Translations under genes and position numbers: made by a program
The notes under the pieces: generated by a model
Database searches by the model: none
The model's input: only the letters and a program-made list of their open reading frames with translations
Told to the model about the DNA's origin: nothing
Shown: piece by piece, positions 1 through 10,719 of the stretch
Position numbering within the stretch: the stretch's first letter is position 1
Layout of the letters: the number at the start of each line of letters is the position of its first letter
Assembly: GCF_009937975.1 (NCBI RefSeq)
Contig: NZ_AP018441.1
Span: 3,348,001 to 3,412,000, forward strand
Length of the DNA stretch: 64,000 bases
Direction of reading: 5' to 3'
Source: Undibacterium sp. YM2
GTDB taxonomy: Bacteria; Pseudomonadota; Gammaproteobacteria; Burkholderiales; Burkholderiaceae_D

Positions 1-1
1 C

Positions 2-1960
2 AAGGAACTGACCAAGAAACTCTTGCATGCCGCTGGCGTACCTGTGCCTTTGGGCCGTTCAGTATCCGACCCGGATGATGCCTGGGCAGCAGCACTTGAA
101 ATCGGCCTGCCTGTGGTGGTCAAACCCAAGGATGGTAATCAGGGTAAAGGCGTGACCGTCAACGTTACAACACGCGAACAACTGGATGCAGGCTTCCATG
201 CCGCCAGCGAATTCCGCGATGACATCCTGGTCGAGCGCTTCTTGCCCGGCAATGACTTCCGCCTGCTGGTGGTGGGCAACAAACTGGTTGCCGCTGCCCG
301 TCGTGACCCGCCGCAAGTGGTGGGTGATGGCAAGCAAAGCGTGCGTGAACTGGTCGAGCAAGTCAATAAAGACCCGCGCCGTGGTAGTGGTCACTCTACT
401 TCCCTGACCAAGATACGTTTTGATGATATCGCCCTCGCCAGCCTGGCAAAACAAGGCTTTGTGGCGGATTCCATTCCACCCAAGGGACAGCGGGTGGTAT
501 TGCGCAATAATGCCAATCTCTCTACCGGTGGCGCAGCGACCGATGTGACAGATGATGTGCATCCTGAAGTTGCGGCCCGCGCAGTGGCTGCCGCACAAAT
601 GGTGGGGCTGGACATCTGTGGTGTCGATTTGGTCTGTGACAGCGTCTTGAAACCGATAGAACAGCAAAATGGCGGCATCGTTGAAGTCAATGCTGCGCCA
701 GGTTTGCGCATGCACCTCTCTCCTTCTTTTGGCAAAGGCCGACAGGTCGGTGAAGCGATTATCGCATCGATGTTTGATGACCATGACGATGGCCGCATCC
801 CTATCATTGCTGTTACCGGCACGAATGGCAAAACCACGACAGTACGTCTGATTGCCCATCTGTTGACAGCCAGTGGTTTGCGTACAGGCATGACCAATAC
901 GGATGGCGTCTATGTTGCAGGCCGCCAGATTGATAGCGGCGATTGCAGCGGCCCGCGCAGTGCCCGCAATGTCCTGTCCCACCCGGATGTTGATGCAGCC
1001 GTGTTTGAAACTGCCCGTGGCGGCGTCTTGCGTGAAGGCCTGGCTTATGACCGTTGCCAGGTTGCAGTCGTCACCAATATCGGTTCTGGCGATCACCTTG
1101 GCCTGAACTACATCACCACGGTAGAAGACCTGGCCGTATTAAAACGCGTCATCGTGCAAAACGTTTCCGACAACGGCTATGCCGTGCTGAATGCGGCTGA
1201 CCCTATCGTTGCGGCCATGGCCAGCAATTGCCCGTCTGCCGTGATCTTCTTTGCCGCAGACCACCAGCATCCCGTCATGGCAACGCACAGGGCTCAGGGC
1301 AAGCGGGTGGTATATATAGAAAACGGTCATCTGATCGCCGCAGAAGGCAAGACACGCCATAGCGTGCCACTGGCTGATATCCCTATAACCCGCAATGGAA
1401 GCATAGGCTTCCAGGTCGAGAACGTCATGGCATCCGTGGCCGCTGCCTGGGCAATCAATATTGACTGGGACAGCATACGCGCAGGCTTGTTGTCGTTTGC
1501 CAATGAAGCCGACAATGCGCCTGGCCGCTTCAATGTCTTCAACTTCCGTGGTGCAACCCTGATTGCCGACTATGGTCACAATCCGGATGCGATACTGGCA
1601 CTGGTGCGCGCGGTAGAAACCATGCCTGCCAAACGCCGCTCTGTCGTCATCAGTGGTGCCGGTGACCGCCGTGACCAGGACATACGCCAGCAGACTGAAA
1701 TCCTCGGCGAATCCTTTGACGACGTAGTGCTATACCAGGATCAATGCCAGCGTGGCCGCGCAGACGGTGAAGTTGTCGCCCTCCTGCGTGAAGGCCTGAA
1801 GCAGGCAACAAAAACTTCACGCATCGATGAAATCAATGGTGAATTCATCGCGATTGACCTGGCCATGGACAGACTCGAGGCAGGCGACCTGTGCCTGATT
1901 CTGATAGACCAGGTAGAAGAAGCTTTGGCGCATATCGCCAAGCGTGTTGCAGCAGGCTAA
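2..1960 (+). CDS. cphA: cyanophycin synthetase, C-terminal part (5' end outside window)
   Basis: This is the 3' part of a cyanophycin synthetase, which uses ATP to build the storage polymer multi-L-arginyl-poly-L-aspartate in the cytoplasm. The frame is open from base 2, so the start lies upstream; about 652 residues are visible of a usual 870 or so. The visible part starts inside the ATP-grasp domain (VVVKPKDGNQGKGVTV near residues 32-47) and continues into a Mur-ligase-like domain with an intact nucleotide loop, TGTNGKTTT, at about bases 815-842. The intact loop favours a true CphA over a degenerate paralogue. Many Burkholderiales carry two cphA copies in tandem, and which copy this is cannot be told. 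A strong terminator follows. Confidence 0.9.
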   Translation, partial: KELTKKLLHAAGVPVPLGRSVSDPDDAWAAALEIGLPVVVKPKDGNQGKGVTVNVTTREQLDAGFHAASEFRDDILVERFLPGNDFRLLVVGNKLVAAARRDPPQVVGDGKQSVRELVEQVNKDPRRGSGHSTSLTKIRFDDIALASLAKQGFVADSIPPKGQRVVLRNNANLSTGGAATDVTDDVHPEVAARAVAAAQMVGLDICGVDLVCDSVLKPIEQQNGGIVEVNAAPGLRMHLSPSFGKGRQVGEAIIASMFDDHDDGRIPIIAVTGTNGKTTTVRLIAHLLTASGLRTGMTNTDGVYVAGRQIDSGDCSGPRSARNVLSHPDVDAAVFETARGGVLREGLAYDRCQVAVVTNIGSGDHLGLNYITTVEDLAVLKRVIVQNVSDNGYAVLNAADPIVAAMASNCPSAVIFFAADHQHPVMATHRAQGKRVVYIENGHLIAAEGKTRHSVPLADIPITRNGSIGFQVENVMASVAAAWAINIDWDSIRAGLLSFANEADNAPGRFNVFNFRGATLIADYGHNPDAILALVRAVETMPAKRRSVVISGAGDRRDQDIRQQTEILGESFDDVVLYQDQCQRGRADGEVVALLREGLKQATKTSRIDEINGEFIAIDLAMDRLEAGDLCLILIDQVEEALAHIAKRVAAG

Positions 1961-1979
1961 GCTGTCTACATTCAGCAAT

Positions 1980-2016
1980 AAAAAAGCCGGGTCACTCACC
2001 ATGACCCGGCTTTTTT
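1980..2016. terminator. bidirectional rho-independent terminator
   Basis: A nine-base-pair stem, GCCGGGTCA/TGACCCGGC, has a seven-base loop and is flanked by A6 and T6. It lies between the convergent cphA (plus strand) and SDR gene (minus strand), so it can serve both. Confidence 0.92.
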
Positions 2017-2027
2017 GCGTAATTTCT

Positions 2028-2804
2028 TCAGGTGTTGCGGCCCGCCATGACGCCGCCATCTACATCCCATATTGCGCCTGTCACCCAGGCCGCTTTATCT
2101 GAGAGCAGAAAGCTAATAGCTTCCGCCACATCTTGAGGTGTACCGATACGGCCTATGGGGTGAAAACCATTAAAACCTTGCAGGGCAGCAGGAATATCTG
2201 CCTTGGGAATGAAACTTTCATACACCGGCGTCTCGACCACGGCGGGCGATACCGCATTCACCCGAATATTGGCAGAGGCAAGTTCCATGGCCAGGTGCTG
2301 GGTTAGTGAATGCAGGCCTGCCTTGGCCATGGAATACGCAGATGAGGGGGTCGCCGCAATCGCCTGCTTTGCCCACATAGAACCTATGTTCACGATAGCT
2401 CCTGCGCTGCCGCTGGCTATCATATTGGCCGCAACTTTCTGGGTAATAAAGAACAAGGCCTTGTTCAAAGCCTGGTACTGGTCATAATCACTTTCACTGT
2501 GTTCAAGAAAAGCCTTGGGGGAAAAAATGCCCGCCGCATTCAATAGCAAATCGATGTCCTTGTGTTTTTCATCAAGCGTATTCAAAAACTGCGTTACATC
2601 CTCTGCCCTGCTTAAATCTGCAGTCAGTGCAGTCACTTCCCCGGACAGAGACAATTGTTGTTGCGCAGATTCGGCTTTGTCCCTGCGCTTGCCGACGATC
2701 ACCACCTTGCCACCCTGATTGAGTACCATGCGCGCAGTTTCCAGCCCGATGCCGCTGGTGCCACCTATGACCAATAGTTTCTTGCCTTGGAAATCAGTAT
2801 TCAT
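2028..2804 (-). CDS. SDR family oxidoreductase
   Basis: This is a classical short-chain dehydrogenase/reductase of 258 residues. The nucleotide-binding glycine motif GGTSGIG is at residues 14-20, the NAAG element near 89-92, catalytic Ser142, and the YxxxK pair Tyr157/Lys161. The C-terminus ([10 protein letters not shown]) is typical of the family. The start has a GGAG ribosome-binding site seven bases upstream. The substrate cannot be read from sequence. It lies directly downstream of a TetR-type gene on the same strand, and the 77-base gap carries a palindrome that also occurs in the regulator's promoter, so it is probably that regulator's target. Confidence 0.9.
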   Translation of the reverse strand: MNTDFQGKKLLVIGGTSGIGLETARMVLNQGGKVVIVGKRRDKAESAQQQLSLSGEVTALTADLSRAEDVTQFLNTLDEKHKDIDLLLNAAGIFSPKAFLEHSESDYDQYQALNKALFFITQKVAANMIASGSAGAIVNIGSMWAKQAIAATPSSAYSMAKAGLHSLTQHLAMELASANIRVNAVSPAVVETPVYESFIPKADIPAALQGFNGFHPIGRIGTPQDVAEAISFLLSDKAAWVTGAIWDVDGGVMAGRNT

Positions 2805-2837
2805 TAATTACTCCTTTATTTCAAACACTACAATTAC

Positions 2838-2855
2838 CTACCTATCGAATGGTAG
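2838..2855. promoter_or_regulatory. candidate TetR operator in front of the SDR gene
   Basis: CTACC-TATCGAAT-GGTAG is an inverted repeat with five-base arms and an eight-base centre. The same TACC-N8-GGTA pattern recurs at 3501-3516 in the promoter of the adjacent TetR gene. Shared half-sites with equal spacing at both promoters suggest one regulator binds both. Confidence 0.6.
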
Positions 2856-2881
2856 TTTACATACGTAAAAAAATGCCAGTC

Positions 2882-3466
2882 TCAGACTGACACGGTGGAA
2901 AGAAAAGTCTGCGCAATTTCAGCCGGCCCTTGAGTGGTCCGCATGCCACGCCCCAGCACCATCGCCCCTTCGAGCGCACTCAGATAGGTTTGTGCCAGCG
3001 AGTCTGCAGCGCAATTTTTTGTGACCAGGCCAGCATGCTGGGCATCGCCTATAATCTGGGCCAGCCAGTCAAGGTTGACCTTAAAGAAGCGCGCCACTTC
3101 ATCCGCTGCAGATTCAGGCAGGGAACCAGATTCAGCACCAAGCATGCCGCAAACACAAAGACGCTTGTCACGGTTAAAGGTTTGCTCAAAAACGGCAGCA
3201 TAAGCACGCAGTCTTTCGACTGGACTGGCATGACGGCCTTCTATACCGAGTAATTCACCACGAAATACATGGGTATAGCGCTGCACCAATACAGAAACCA
3301 GATCCTCTTTTCTGGGGAAATGGTGATGGATACTAGGTTTTTTGATTCCTACCAGCTTGGCAATATCATCGTAGGAAAAACCGTTATAACCTTGTTGCTG
3401 TATCAGCCCCTGGGCGACATCAATAATGCGCTCTGCCATGGGTGAGATTTCTGAAAAATGCTTCAT
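2882..3466 (-). CDS. TetR/AcrR family transcriptional regulator
   Basis: This 194-residue protein has an N-terminal TetR DNA-binding domain; the helix-turn-helix spans about residues 27-52 (FSYDDIAKLVGIKKPSIHHHF). The C-terminal ligand domain has several cysteines (CVCGMLGAESGSLP), as seen in the YxaF/LmrA-like group that often controls reductases. It is probably a repressor of itself and of the downstream SDR gene, because TACC-N8-GGTA palindromes lie in front of both. The ligand is unknown. Confidence 0.88.
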   Translation of the reverse strand: MKHFSEISPMAERIIDVAQGLIQQQGYNGFSYDDIAKLVGIKKPSIHHHFPRKEDLVSVLVQRYTHVFRGELLGIEGRHASPVERLRAYAAVFEQTFNRDKRLCVCGMLGAESGSLPESAADEVARFFKVNLDWLAQIIGDAQHAGLVTKNCAADSLAQTYLSALEGAMVLGRGMRTTQGPAEIAQTFLSTVSV

Positions 3467-3500
3467 GCTCTATTTACCTGAGATGTGTTCGCCACACTTT

Positions 3501-3548
3501 TACCGTCTAGTTGGTAGGCATAATAGATATTATGCTTTGCTGTGTCAA
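3501..3548 (-). promoter_or_regulatory. tetR promoter with overlapping operator
   Basis: Read on the minus strand, TTGACA (3543-3548) and TATTAT (3520-3525) are separated by 17 bases, an almost perfect sigma-70 promoter. The operator-like palindrome TACC-GTCTAGTT-GGTA (3501-3516) lies just downstream of the -10, over the expected transcription start. A second palindrome, GCATAATA-GA-TATTATGC (3518-3535), covers the -10. The arrangement fits autorepression. Confidence 0.65.
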
Positions 3549-3618
3549 GCAACTTTTTTTGTGCTAGTGCAAGCATGCCAGCACCTGACTCGACATCAGG
3601 CGCAGGCAAAATAAATAC

Positions 3619-3963
3619 TCAGATCAAAAAACCTTTGGACTCAGCGCCCGCATTACGCAAACCGGCAAGCGGCACTTGCTTGTCATTGACGATTTCACCA
3701 TCAAGCATCAGCGAGGTATAGCGCAAGCAGCAAACCCGCAGGAAAGAAGAAAAATTATCGATCTGGCCACGGTAGGCAATCAACTCATCATACAGTTTGG
3801 TGATGAGTTGATTGGTATTCATGCCGTCGCGTGTGGCGATTTCTTCCAGCACATTCCAGAATATCTTTTCCAGCCGTATGGAAGTCACCACACCATGCAG
3901 GCGTAAGGAGCGCGCCCTGGATTCATAGAGTCCAGGGTCGGCTTTGACAAAAATCTCACACAT
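3619..3963 (-). CDS. ribbon-helix-helix domain protein
   Basis: This 114-residue protein resembles the RHH_4-type conserved proteins of proteobacteria. An N-terminal segment (CEIFVKADPGLYESRARS) is followed by a ribbon-helix-helix-like core (HGVVTSIRLEKIFWNVLEEIA...MNTNQLITKLYDEL, about residues 24-66) and a conserved NFSSFLRVCCLRY segment. Proteins of this type are assumed to bind DNA or act as small regulators; no target is known to me. GAGGAAAC just upstream is a good ribosome-binding site. It stands alone between the TetR and DJ-1 genes. Confidence 0.75.
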   Translation of the reverse strand: MCEIFVKADPGLYESRARSLRLHGVVTSIRLEKIFWNVLEEIATRDGMNTNQLITKLYDELIAYRGQIDNFSSFLRVCCLRYTSLMLDGEIVNDKQVPLAGLRNAGAESKGFLI

Positions 3964-4034
3964 GTTTCCTCCCGCACATCGTCAAGATTTATTTTCTGAC
4001 GATTATACGGTACTTGCCTAATTTACAAACTTGC

Positions 4035-4616
4035 TTACAAGCTTATTTCAGTGCCCAGCAATGTCAGGAACTGCCCTATCCAGGCTGGATGTGCTGGCCA
4101 GGCAGGTGCGGTCACAAAATTCTTGTCAGTGACTGCTTCAGTTACAGCGATATTGGCATAGTGCCCGCCTGCCGCCTCGACTTCTGGCTGACAAGCCGGA
4201 TATGCTGAGCACTTAATGCCTTCCAGCACCCTGGCGGCAGCCAGTATCTGCGCACCGTGGCAAACTGCGGCTATCGGCTTATTGGTCTGAGCAAAATGCT
4301 GGACGATGGCAATCACTTGTGGGTTCAGGCGCAAATATTCTGGCGCGCGGCCACCAGGTATCAGCAAGGCATCATAATCCTGCGCCTTGACACCGGCAAA
4401 GTCGTGGGTGATGCTGAATCTATGACCTGGTTTCTCGGTATAAGTCTGCTGGCCTTCAAAGTCATGGATGGCGGTAGCCACATAGTCACCGGGCTTTTTG
4501 TCAGGGCACACTGCGTGTACTGCATGCCCAACTGCCAGCAGGCTTTGAAAAGGCACCATGGCCTCATAATCTTCTACAAAATCACCGACCAGCATAAGAA
4601 TTTTTTTGGCTGCCAT
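4035..4616 (-). CDS. DJ-1/PfpI family protein
   Basis: This class-I glutamine-amidotransferase-like protein of the DJ-1/PfpI superfamily has about 193 residues. The nucleophile-elbow cysteine is in AAVCHGAQILAAA, and the upstream acidic residue lies in the GGRAPEYLR loop, as in PfpI/YhbO-type proteins linked to glycation repair, proteolysis or stress. I place the start at the ATG at 4616 (MAAKKILML), because AGGAGA lies just upstream; an in-frame extension to 4661 is possible but has no comparable site. The exact activity cannot be inferred. Confidence 0.87.
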   Translation of the reverse strand: MAAKKILMLVGDFVEDYEAMVPFQSLLAVGHAVHAVCPDKKPGDYVATAIHDFEGQQTYTEKPGHRFSITHDFAGVKAQDYDALLIPGGRAPEYLRLNPQVIAIVQHFAQTNKPIAAVCHGAQILAAARVLEGIKCSAYPACQPEVEAAGGHYANIAVTEAVTDKNFVTAPAWPAHPAWIGQFLTLLGTEISL

Positions 4617-4856
4617 GATGTCTCCTGAATCTTGGTTTGAAGGAGACCCATTGTTGAGCAAATTTCAGCATCGCAGGTAATGACGGGTTACTACATGGCT
4701 CAAGAGATTTCCGTCTGGAAATTAACTATATTTTGCGCATTCTTATTGATATTTTGCGACGTATTAATCAAACAGTAACAGGAACTCGTATAAAATCAAT
4801 TCATGCTCTGGAATTCGATCATACGGGGCGGGTATCGTTTATAGCCTGGAGACAAC

Positions 4857-6170
4857 ATGGCAGAAGCAGGACCGCTGTATAAAAATCGGGTATTGTTGCT
4901 TACGCAAACCTTTTTCATCATCGATAACAAAGAAGAGTTATTGATCGGTGCCCATAAGTACGACTTCGACATCCTGTTTTTTGACCAGATGAGCAGTTTT
5001 GTAAAGGCAGTCCAATCTTCCGAAGGTCATGACCTGTTCGTGATAGACCTTGATGTGCTGTACAACATGCAGGATGACATGCAGCACACCCGCCGCCAGA
5101 CCATGTTCCTCAGCGACTTGCTGCAGCGTCTGCCAGATGACCAGAGCTATATCTACCTGCAGACCGTGCGCCAGGGCGAGCGCTTCTTGCTGCAACAAAA
5201 ACTCGTTGATAGCAATTGCATGGCCTACGCAGAAAAACCCATCACCAATGAGGTGCTGGTCGATAAGCTGTTCAATATCTTTGCCCGCCAAAAGCGCGGT
5301 GAGACTAATACCATCGTGCTTTGCGGCGAGCTATCTTCACTCGACACTGCCCTGCTGGCAGAAAACCATATAGAACTGCTGCACAATCCCGATGCACGTT
5401 CTTTGCATGTGCGCGTCAAGGAAGCCCAACCAGATATCGTGCTCATTGATGAGGCCCAGTATTTGCAGACAGAAGCCTTGGTACGCGTACTCAAAAAGAA
5501 TATAGAATTTGACCCCAGCCGCGAAATCATCCTGCTGCAAAGCCGCCCTGATCCGGCCATGGCCAGGCGCGCACTTGATAGCGGCTTTGATGAAATACTA
5601 ACACCCAGCGACGCTGATGTACTGACACGCCAGCTACTGAACCGCGTCAATAAAATTCGCGCCAGCAAAGACCTGATCAGCCGCGACCGCGCCACTGGAT
5701 TGTTGAATAAAGTCGGTTTGCAGAAAAAGGCTCAGGAATGGATACGCCGCGCCAGTCGCGAAAACAAACCGCTGGCCTACGGCATCATCGACATCGACAA
5801 GTTCAAGAACATCAATGACACCTGGGGCCATTACTTTGGCGACATCGTCATCAAGCGTTTGTCTTTGGTCTTGTCCGCACAACTGGGCGAGCAAGATTTA
5901 CTCAGCCGTTTTGGTGGCGAAGAATTTGTCGTGGTTTTCTGGGATTGCACACCGGCACAAGGCAAACAAAAACTCGACGCCTTGCGCGAAGCCTTTGGCA
6001 AAATCGTCTTCGAAGTCAAACCCGGTGAAAATAAAAACTTCAGCTTCAGCGGCGGCATCGCCGACTTTCCGACCTGGAATACCGAAAATGCCATGTTCTT
6101 GCAGGCAGATGCGATGCTGTATCAGGCCAAGCAAGGTGGGCGGAATCAGGTTTGTGTTAGTGGCAAATAA
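4857..6170 (+). CDS. GGDEF diguanylate cyclase with receiver-like N-terminus
   Basis: This 437-residue cytoplasmic signalling protein has two receiver-like segments (about 10-125, with DLFVIDLDVL, and about 145-265, with PDIVLIDEAQ) followed by a GGDEF domain (about 280-435). The active-site motif is GGEEF at about residue 352, compatible with c-di-GMP synthesis from GTP. The four residues where an inhibitory RxxD site usually sits read GEQD, so product inhibition is probably absent. The receiver-like parts lack a clear full set of phospho-acceptor residues, so phosphorylation control is uncertain. GGAGACAAC precedes the ATG. It is monocistronic. Confidence 0.88.
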   Translation: MAEAGPLYKNRVLLLTQTFFIIDNKEELLIGAHKYDFDILFFDQMSSFVKAVQSSEGHDLFVIDLDVLYNMQDDMQHTRRQTMFLSDLLQRLPDDQSYIYLQTVRQGERFLLQQKLVDSNCMAYAEKPITNEVLVDKLFNIFARQKRGETNTIVLCGELSSLDTALLAENHIELLHNPDARSLHVRVKEAQPDIVLIDEAQYLQTEALVRVLKKNIEFDPSREIILLQSRPDPAMARRALDSGFDEILTPSDADVLTRQLLNRVNKIRASKDLISRDRATGLLNKVGLQKKAQEWIRRASRENKPLAYGIIDIDKFKNINDTWGHYFGDIVIKRLSLVLSAQLGEQDLLSRFGGEEFVVVFWDCTPAQGKQKLDALREAFGKIVFEVKPGENKNFSFSGGIADFPTWNTENAMFLQADAMLYQAKQGGRNQVCVSGK

Positions 6171-6184
6171 GCTACCCAGACTTC

Positions 6185-6577
6185 TTAAATTTGTTGCGTG
6201 TTGATATGCGCCAACGGAAGGCTGCAGGCTCGTTGAGCCCACATACCATCCTCCCAGGAAAAGATAGGTGACGAAAGTAATTTTCCTGTACCTGGCCATT
6301 CTCTACCGCGCGGAAGGCTTCTTTTAAAAAACAGTGCGCTTACAGGCTCATGTAGCAAAACATATTGACTCGCGAGACGCAATCGCCTCCTGCGCAGTTG
6401 GTGCATTGATACAGGCTTCTCCCATCCCCACTGAGGAAATGGTTTCTTCATTGAGTTCCTGTACTCAAGTATCAATACTCTGGTCAATTGGCGCTTTAAT
6501 TCTATCCTGCCCATGCGCGCGACTGGCTTTCTCCAAGGATGTACAGGCCGGAATTCACGCTGTTTTAGCATAGGCAA
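6185..6577 (-). CDS. hypothetical basic protein, doubtful
   Basis: This open frame of 130 codons fills most of the 425-base stretch after the GGDEF gene. The translation is very rich in Arg and Trp/Pro and shows no domain I recognise. No good ribosome-binding site or obvious partner supports it. It may be a remnant or may not be coding; otherwise nothing is seen between 6171 and 6595. Confidence 0.25.
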   Translation of the reverse strand: MPMLKQREFRPVHPWRKPVARMGRIELKRQLTRVLILEYRNSMKKPFPQWGWEKPVSMHQLRRRRLRLASQYVLLHEPVSALFFKRSLPRGREWPGTGKLLSSPIFSWEDGMWAQRACSLPLAHINTQQI

Positions 6578-6595
6578 ATAGTATCAAAAATCAGT

Positions 6596-7129
6596 TTACG
6601 AGTATTTTATGTACTCTTTTTTATATGCATCAACGCAGCGCTGTCTAGACTGACGAAGTGACTCACCTTTTTTTGCAAGCGGATAACCAATTGAACTTAA
6701 GAATTCATTGCAATCATTTATATCAAACAAAGACATGTGATCCAAAGAATCTTCATATGTAAGCAGCCTGCCATCTTTACCATAGAACAGGCATGGATCG
6801 AAAACACGCCTAGTGTAGTAATAATTGGGATGATTACTTTCTTTATCCAAATCAACATCTGGCTTTTTCTTTACTATTGATAAATAGGTAAAGAACATAG
6901 TGATACAAATCAACCAAGGACCAAGCAAAAAACACAGGAGGGCCACTATATCGCTACGAAAACTCAAAGCGACAACGCACAAGAAAAGTAAACTAATCAA
7001 TAACGAAAAAATTGCCTTATCCCCTCTTCTATGCATAAACATGACTATCAACAAAATCAGTGAAGCAGCCAAGGGAAATAAAATAACAACAAAAAGTAAT
7101 ATTATGGAATCTGAAGAACTAAAATACAT
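6596..7129 (-). CDS. hypothetical membrane protein (AT-rich orphan)
   Basis: I do not recognise this 177-residue protein. It begins with three hydrophobic segments (about residues 7-31, 38-56 and 60-87) and ends in a hydrophilic domain of about 90 residues rich in Asp, Tyr and Lys, probably cytoplasmic. AGAGG lies six bases before the ATG, a good ribosome-binding site. Its codons and base composition are clearly more AT-rich than every neighbour, which suggests recent acquisition. It sits alone between the GGDEF gene and uvrB with no mobile-element genes beside it. Confidence 0.6.
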   Translation of the reverse strand: MYFSSSDSIILLFVVILFPLAASLILLIVMFMHRRGDKAIFSLLISLLFLCVVALSFRSDIVALLCFLLGPWLICITMFFTYLSIVKKKPDVDLDKESNHPNYYYTRRVFDPCLFYGKDGRLLTYEDSLDHMSLFDINDCNEFLSSIGYPLAKKGESLRQSRQRCVDAYKKEYIKYS

Positions 7130-7256
7130 GCATACCTCTATTTGATACCACGAATAAAGCTAATGCCACTCGTCTCGTGAATAGTATTAATCCGCCTGCT
7201 GCATCTTTTGCTCAACTTACACTCTTTCAGGCCTTGTTGATAAAAGTACCTACAAC

Positions 7257-9347
<2,091 letters not shown>

Positions 9348-9408
9348 GATGCGATTACCTTTGCTAAAATAGGTGGCTGTATTATGCAATCTGCCTCATT
9401 CCAACCAT

Positions 9409-9428
9409 TACTGTCGGCAACGACAAAT
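9409..9428. promoter_or_regulatory. possible degenerate LexA box upstream of uvrB
   Basis: TACTGT-CGGCAACG-ACAAAT matches the CTGT-N8-ACAG LexA pattern except at the last base of the core. uvrB is an SOS gene in many proteobacteria, and the site lies in the 98-base divergent promoter region. The core is GC-rich, which is unusual for a LexA site, so this is only a candidate. Confidence 0.3.
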
Positions 9429-9445
9429 ATTTCCATATTATCACG

Positions 9446-10660
9446 ATGACTGCTTCCACATCTTCACCCCTGTTTTCCGCCATAGAAATGGCCCCCCGCG
9501 ACCCTATCCTGGGCATCACTGAAGCCTTTAATGCTGACCAAAACCCTGCCAAGGTCAATCTGGGTGTAGGCGTTTATTATGATGACAATGGCAAGGTACC
9601 ATTGCTGGAATGCGTCAAAAAAGCCGAAGCTATTTTGATGGAAAAATTCGCTCCACGCACTTACCTGCCTATCGAAGGCCTGGCTGCCTATGATAAAGCG
9701 GTACAGGAACTGGTGTTCGGTGCTGACAGCGATGTCGTCAAGGAAAAACGTGCAATTACTGCCCAGGCTATCGGCGGTACTGGCGCGCTGAAGCTCGGTG
9801 CAGACTTCCTGCAACGCTTTACACCAAATTCTGAAGTATGGATCAGCGACCCAAGCTGGGAAAACCACCGCGCCCTGTTTGAATCGGCTGGTTTTAAAGT
9901 CAACTCTTATCCTTACTATGATGCAGCGACACGCGGCGTCAATTTCGCTGGCATGCTGGATGCATTGAAATCCATGCCTGAAGGCTCCATCGTATTGCTG
10001 CACGCTTGCTGCCATAATCCAACCGGTGCTGACCTGACTGATGATCAATGGACAGACGTCATTGCCGTAGTTACTCAGCGCAACCTCATCCCTTTCCTCG
10101 ACATGGCTTATCAGGGTTTTGGTGATGGTATCGAAGCGGATGGCAAAGTAGTACGTCGCTTTGCTGAAGCTGGCGGCGCTTTGTTTGTCTCGAATTCTTT
10201 CTCCAAATCCTTCTCTTTGTATGGCGAACGTGTCGGTGCCCTGAGCATTGCGGCATCCAGTGCAGAAGAAGCAGCGCGCATCATGTCGCAATTGAAACGC
10301 GTGATCCGTACCAATTATTCCAATCCACCTACCCATGGCGGCCAGGTAGTAGCAACTGTGCTGGCAACACCAGAACTACGTCAACTATGGGAAGAGGAAC
10401 TGGCAGGCATGCGCGTACGTATACGCGAAATGCGCAATGCCTTTGTCAGCAAGCTCAAGGAACAGGCTCCAGGCCATGATTTTGATTTTGTGGTCCAGCA
10501 GCGCGGCATGTTCTCGTATTCTGGCCTGACAAAAGAACAGGTTGGCAAATTACGTGAGAACAATTCTATCTATGCGGTTGATACGGGCCGCATCTGTGTA
10601 GCTGCCCTCAATAACAAGAATATAAACAACGTTATTGAAGCAATTACCAAGGTTCTGTAA
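9446..10660 (+). CDS. tyrB: aromatic amino acid / aspartate aminotransferase
   Basis: This is a class-I pyridoxal-phosphate aminotransferase of 404 residues. The opening MAPRDPILGITEAFNAD and NLGVGVYYDDNGKVPLL is characteristic of the AspC/TyrB subfamily. The PLP-binding lysine is Lys254 in SNSFSKSFSLYGERVGALS, and the substrate-carboxylate arginine is expected in the C-terminal part. It interconverts aspartate or aromatic amino acids with their 2-oxo acids using 2-oxoglutarate. Sequence alone does not separate aspartate from aromatic specificity; Burkholderiales members are mostly annotated as aromatic. It is transcribed away from uvrB. Confidence 0.9.
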   Translation: MTASTSSPLFSAIEMAPRDPILGITEAFNADQNPAKVNLGVGVYYDDNGKVPLLECVKKAEAILMEKFAPRTYLPIEGLAAYDKAVQELVFGADSDVVKEKRAITAQAIGGTGALKLGADFLQRFTPNSEVWISDPSWENHRALFESAGFKVNSYPYYDAATRGVNFAGMLDALKSMPEGSIVLLHACCHNPTGADLTDDQWTDVIAVVTQRNLIPFLDMAYQGFGDGIEADGKVVRRFAEAGGALFVSNSFSKSFSLYGERVGALSIAASSAEEAARIMSQLKRVIRTNYSNPPTHGGQVVATVLATPELRQLWEEELAGMRVRIREMRNAFVSKLKEQAPGHDFDFVVQQRGMFSYSGLTKEQVGKLRENNSIYAVDTGRICVAALNNKNINNVIEAITKVL

Positions 10661-10678
10661 TTCACCAAGACTTGCGTA

Positions 10679-10707
10679 TTGACAAATCAGGGGTGAGCGA
10701 ATATAAT
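10679..10707 (+). promoter_or_regulatory. consensus sigma-70 promoter of the tRNA-Asn cluster
   Basis: TTGACA (10679-10684) and TATAAT (10702-10707) are both perfect consensus hexamers with exactly 17 bases between them. The first tRNA-Asn begins 13 bases after the -10, as expected for a strong stable-RNA promoter. Confidence 0.9.
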
Positions 10708-10719
10708 TTTTGTCTCTGT

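Noticed and set aside
59-1096. 345-codon open frame opposite cyanophycin synthetase
   Set aside because: It overlaps the conserved cphA frame completely and resembles no protein family.
6334-6573. 79-codon plus-strand frame in the gap after the GGDEF gene
   Set aside because: No ribosome-binding site and no recognisable feature; it is the mirror of another weak frame.
9348-9389. Longer UvrB start at 9389
   Set aside because: The extra 14 residues are not typical of UvrB, and the ATG at 9347 has an AGGTAA ribosome-binding site.
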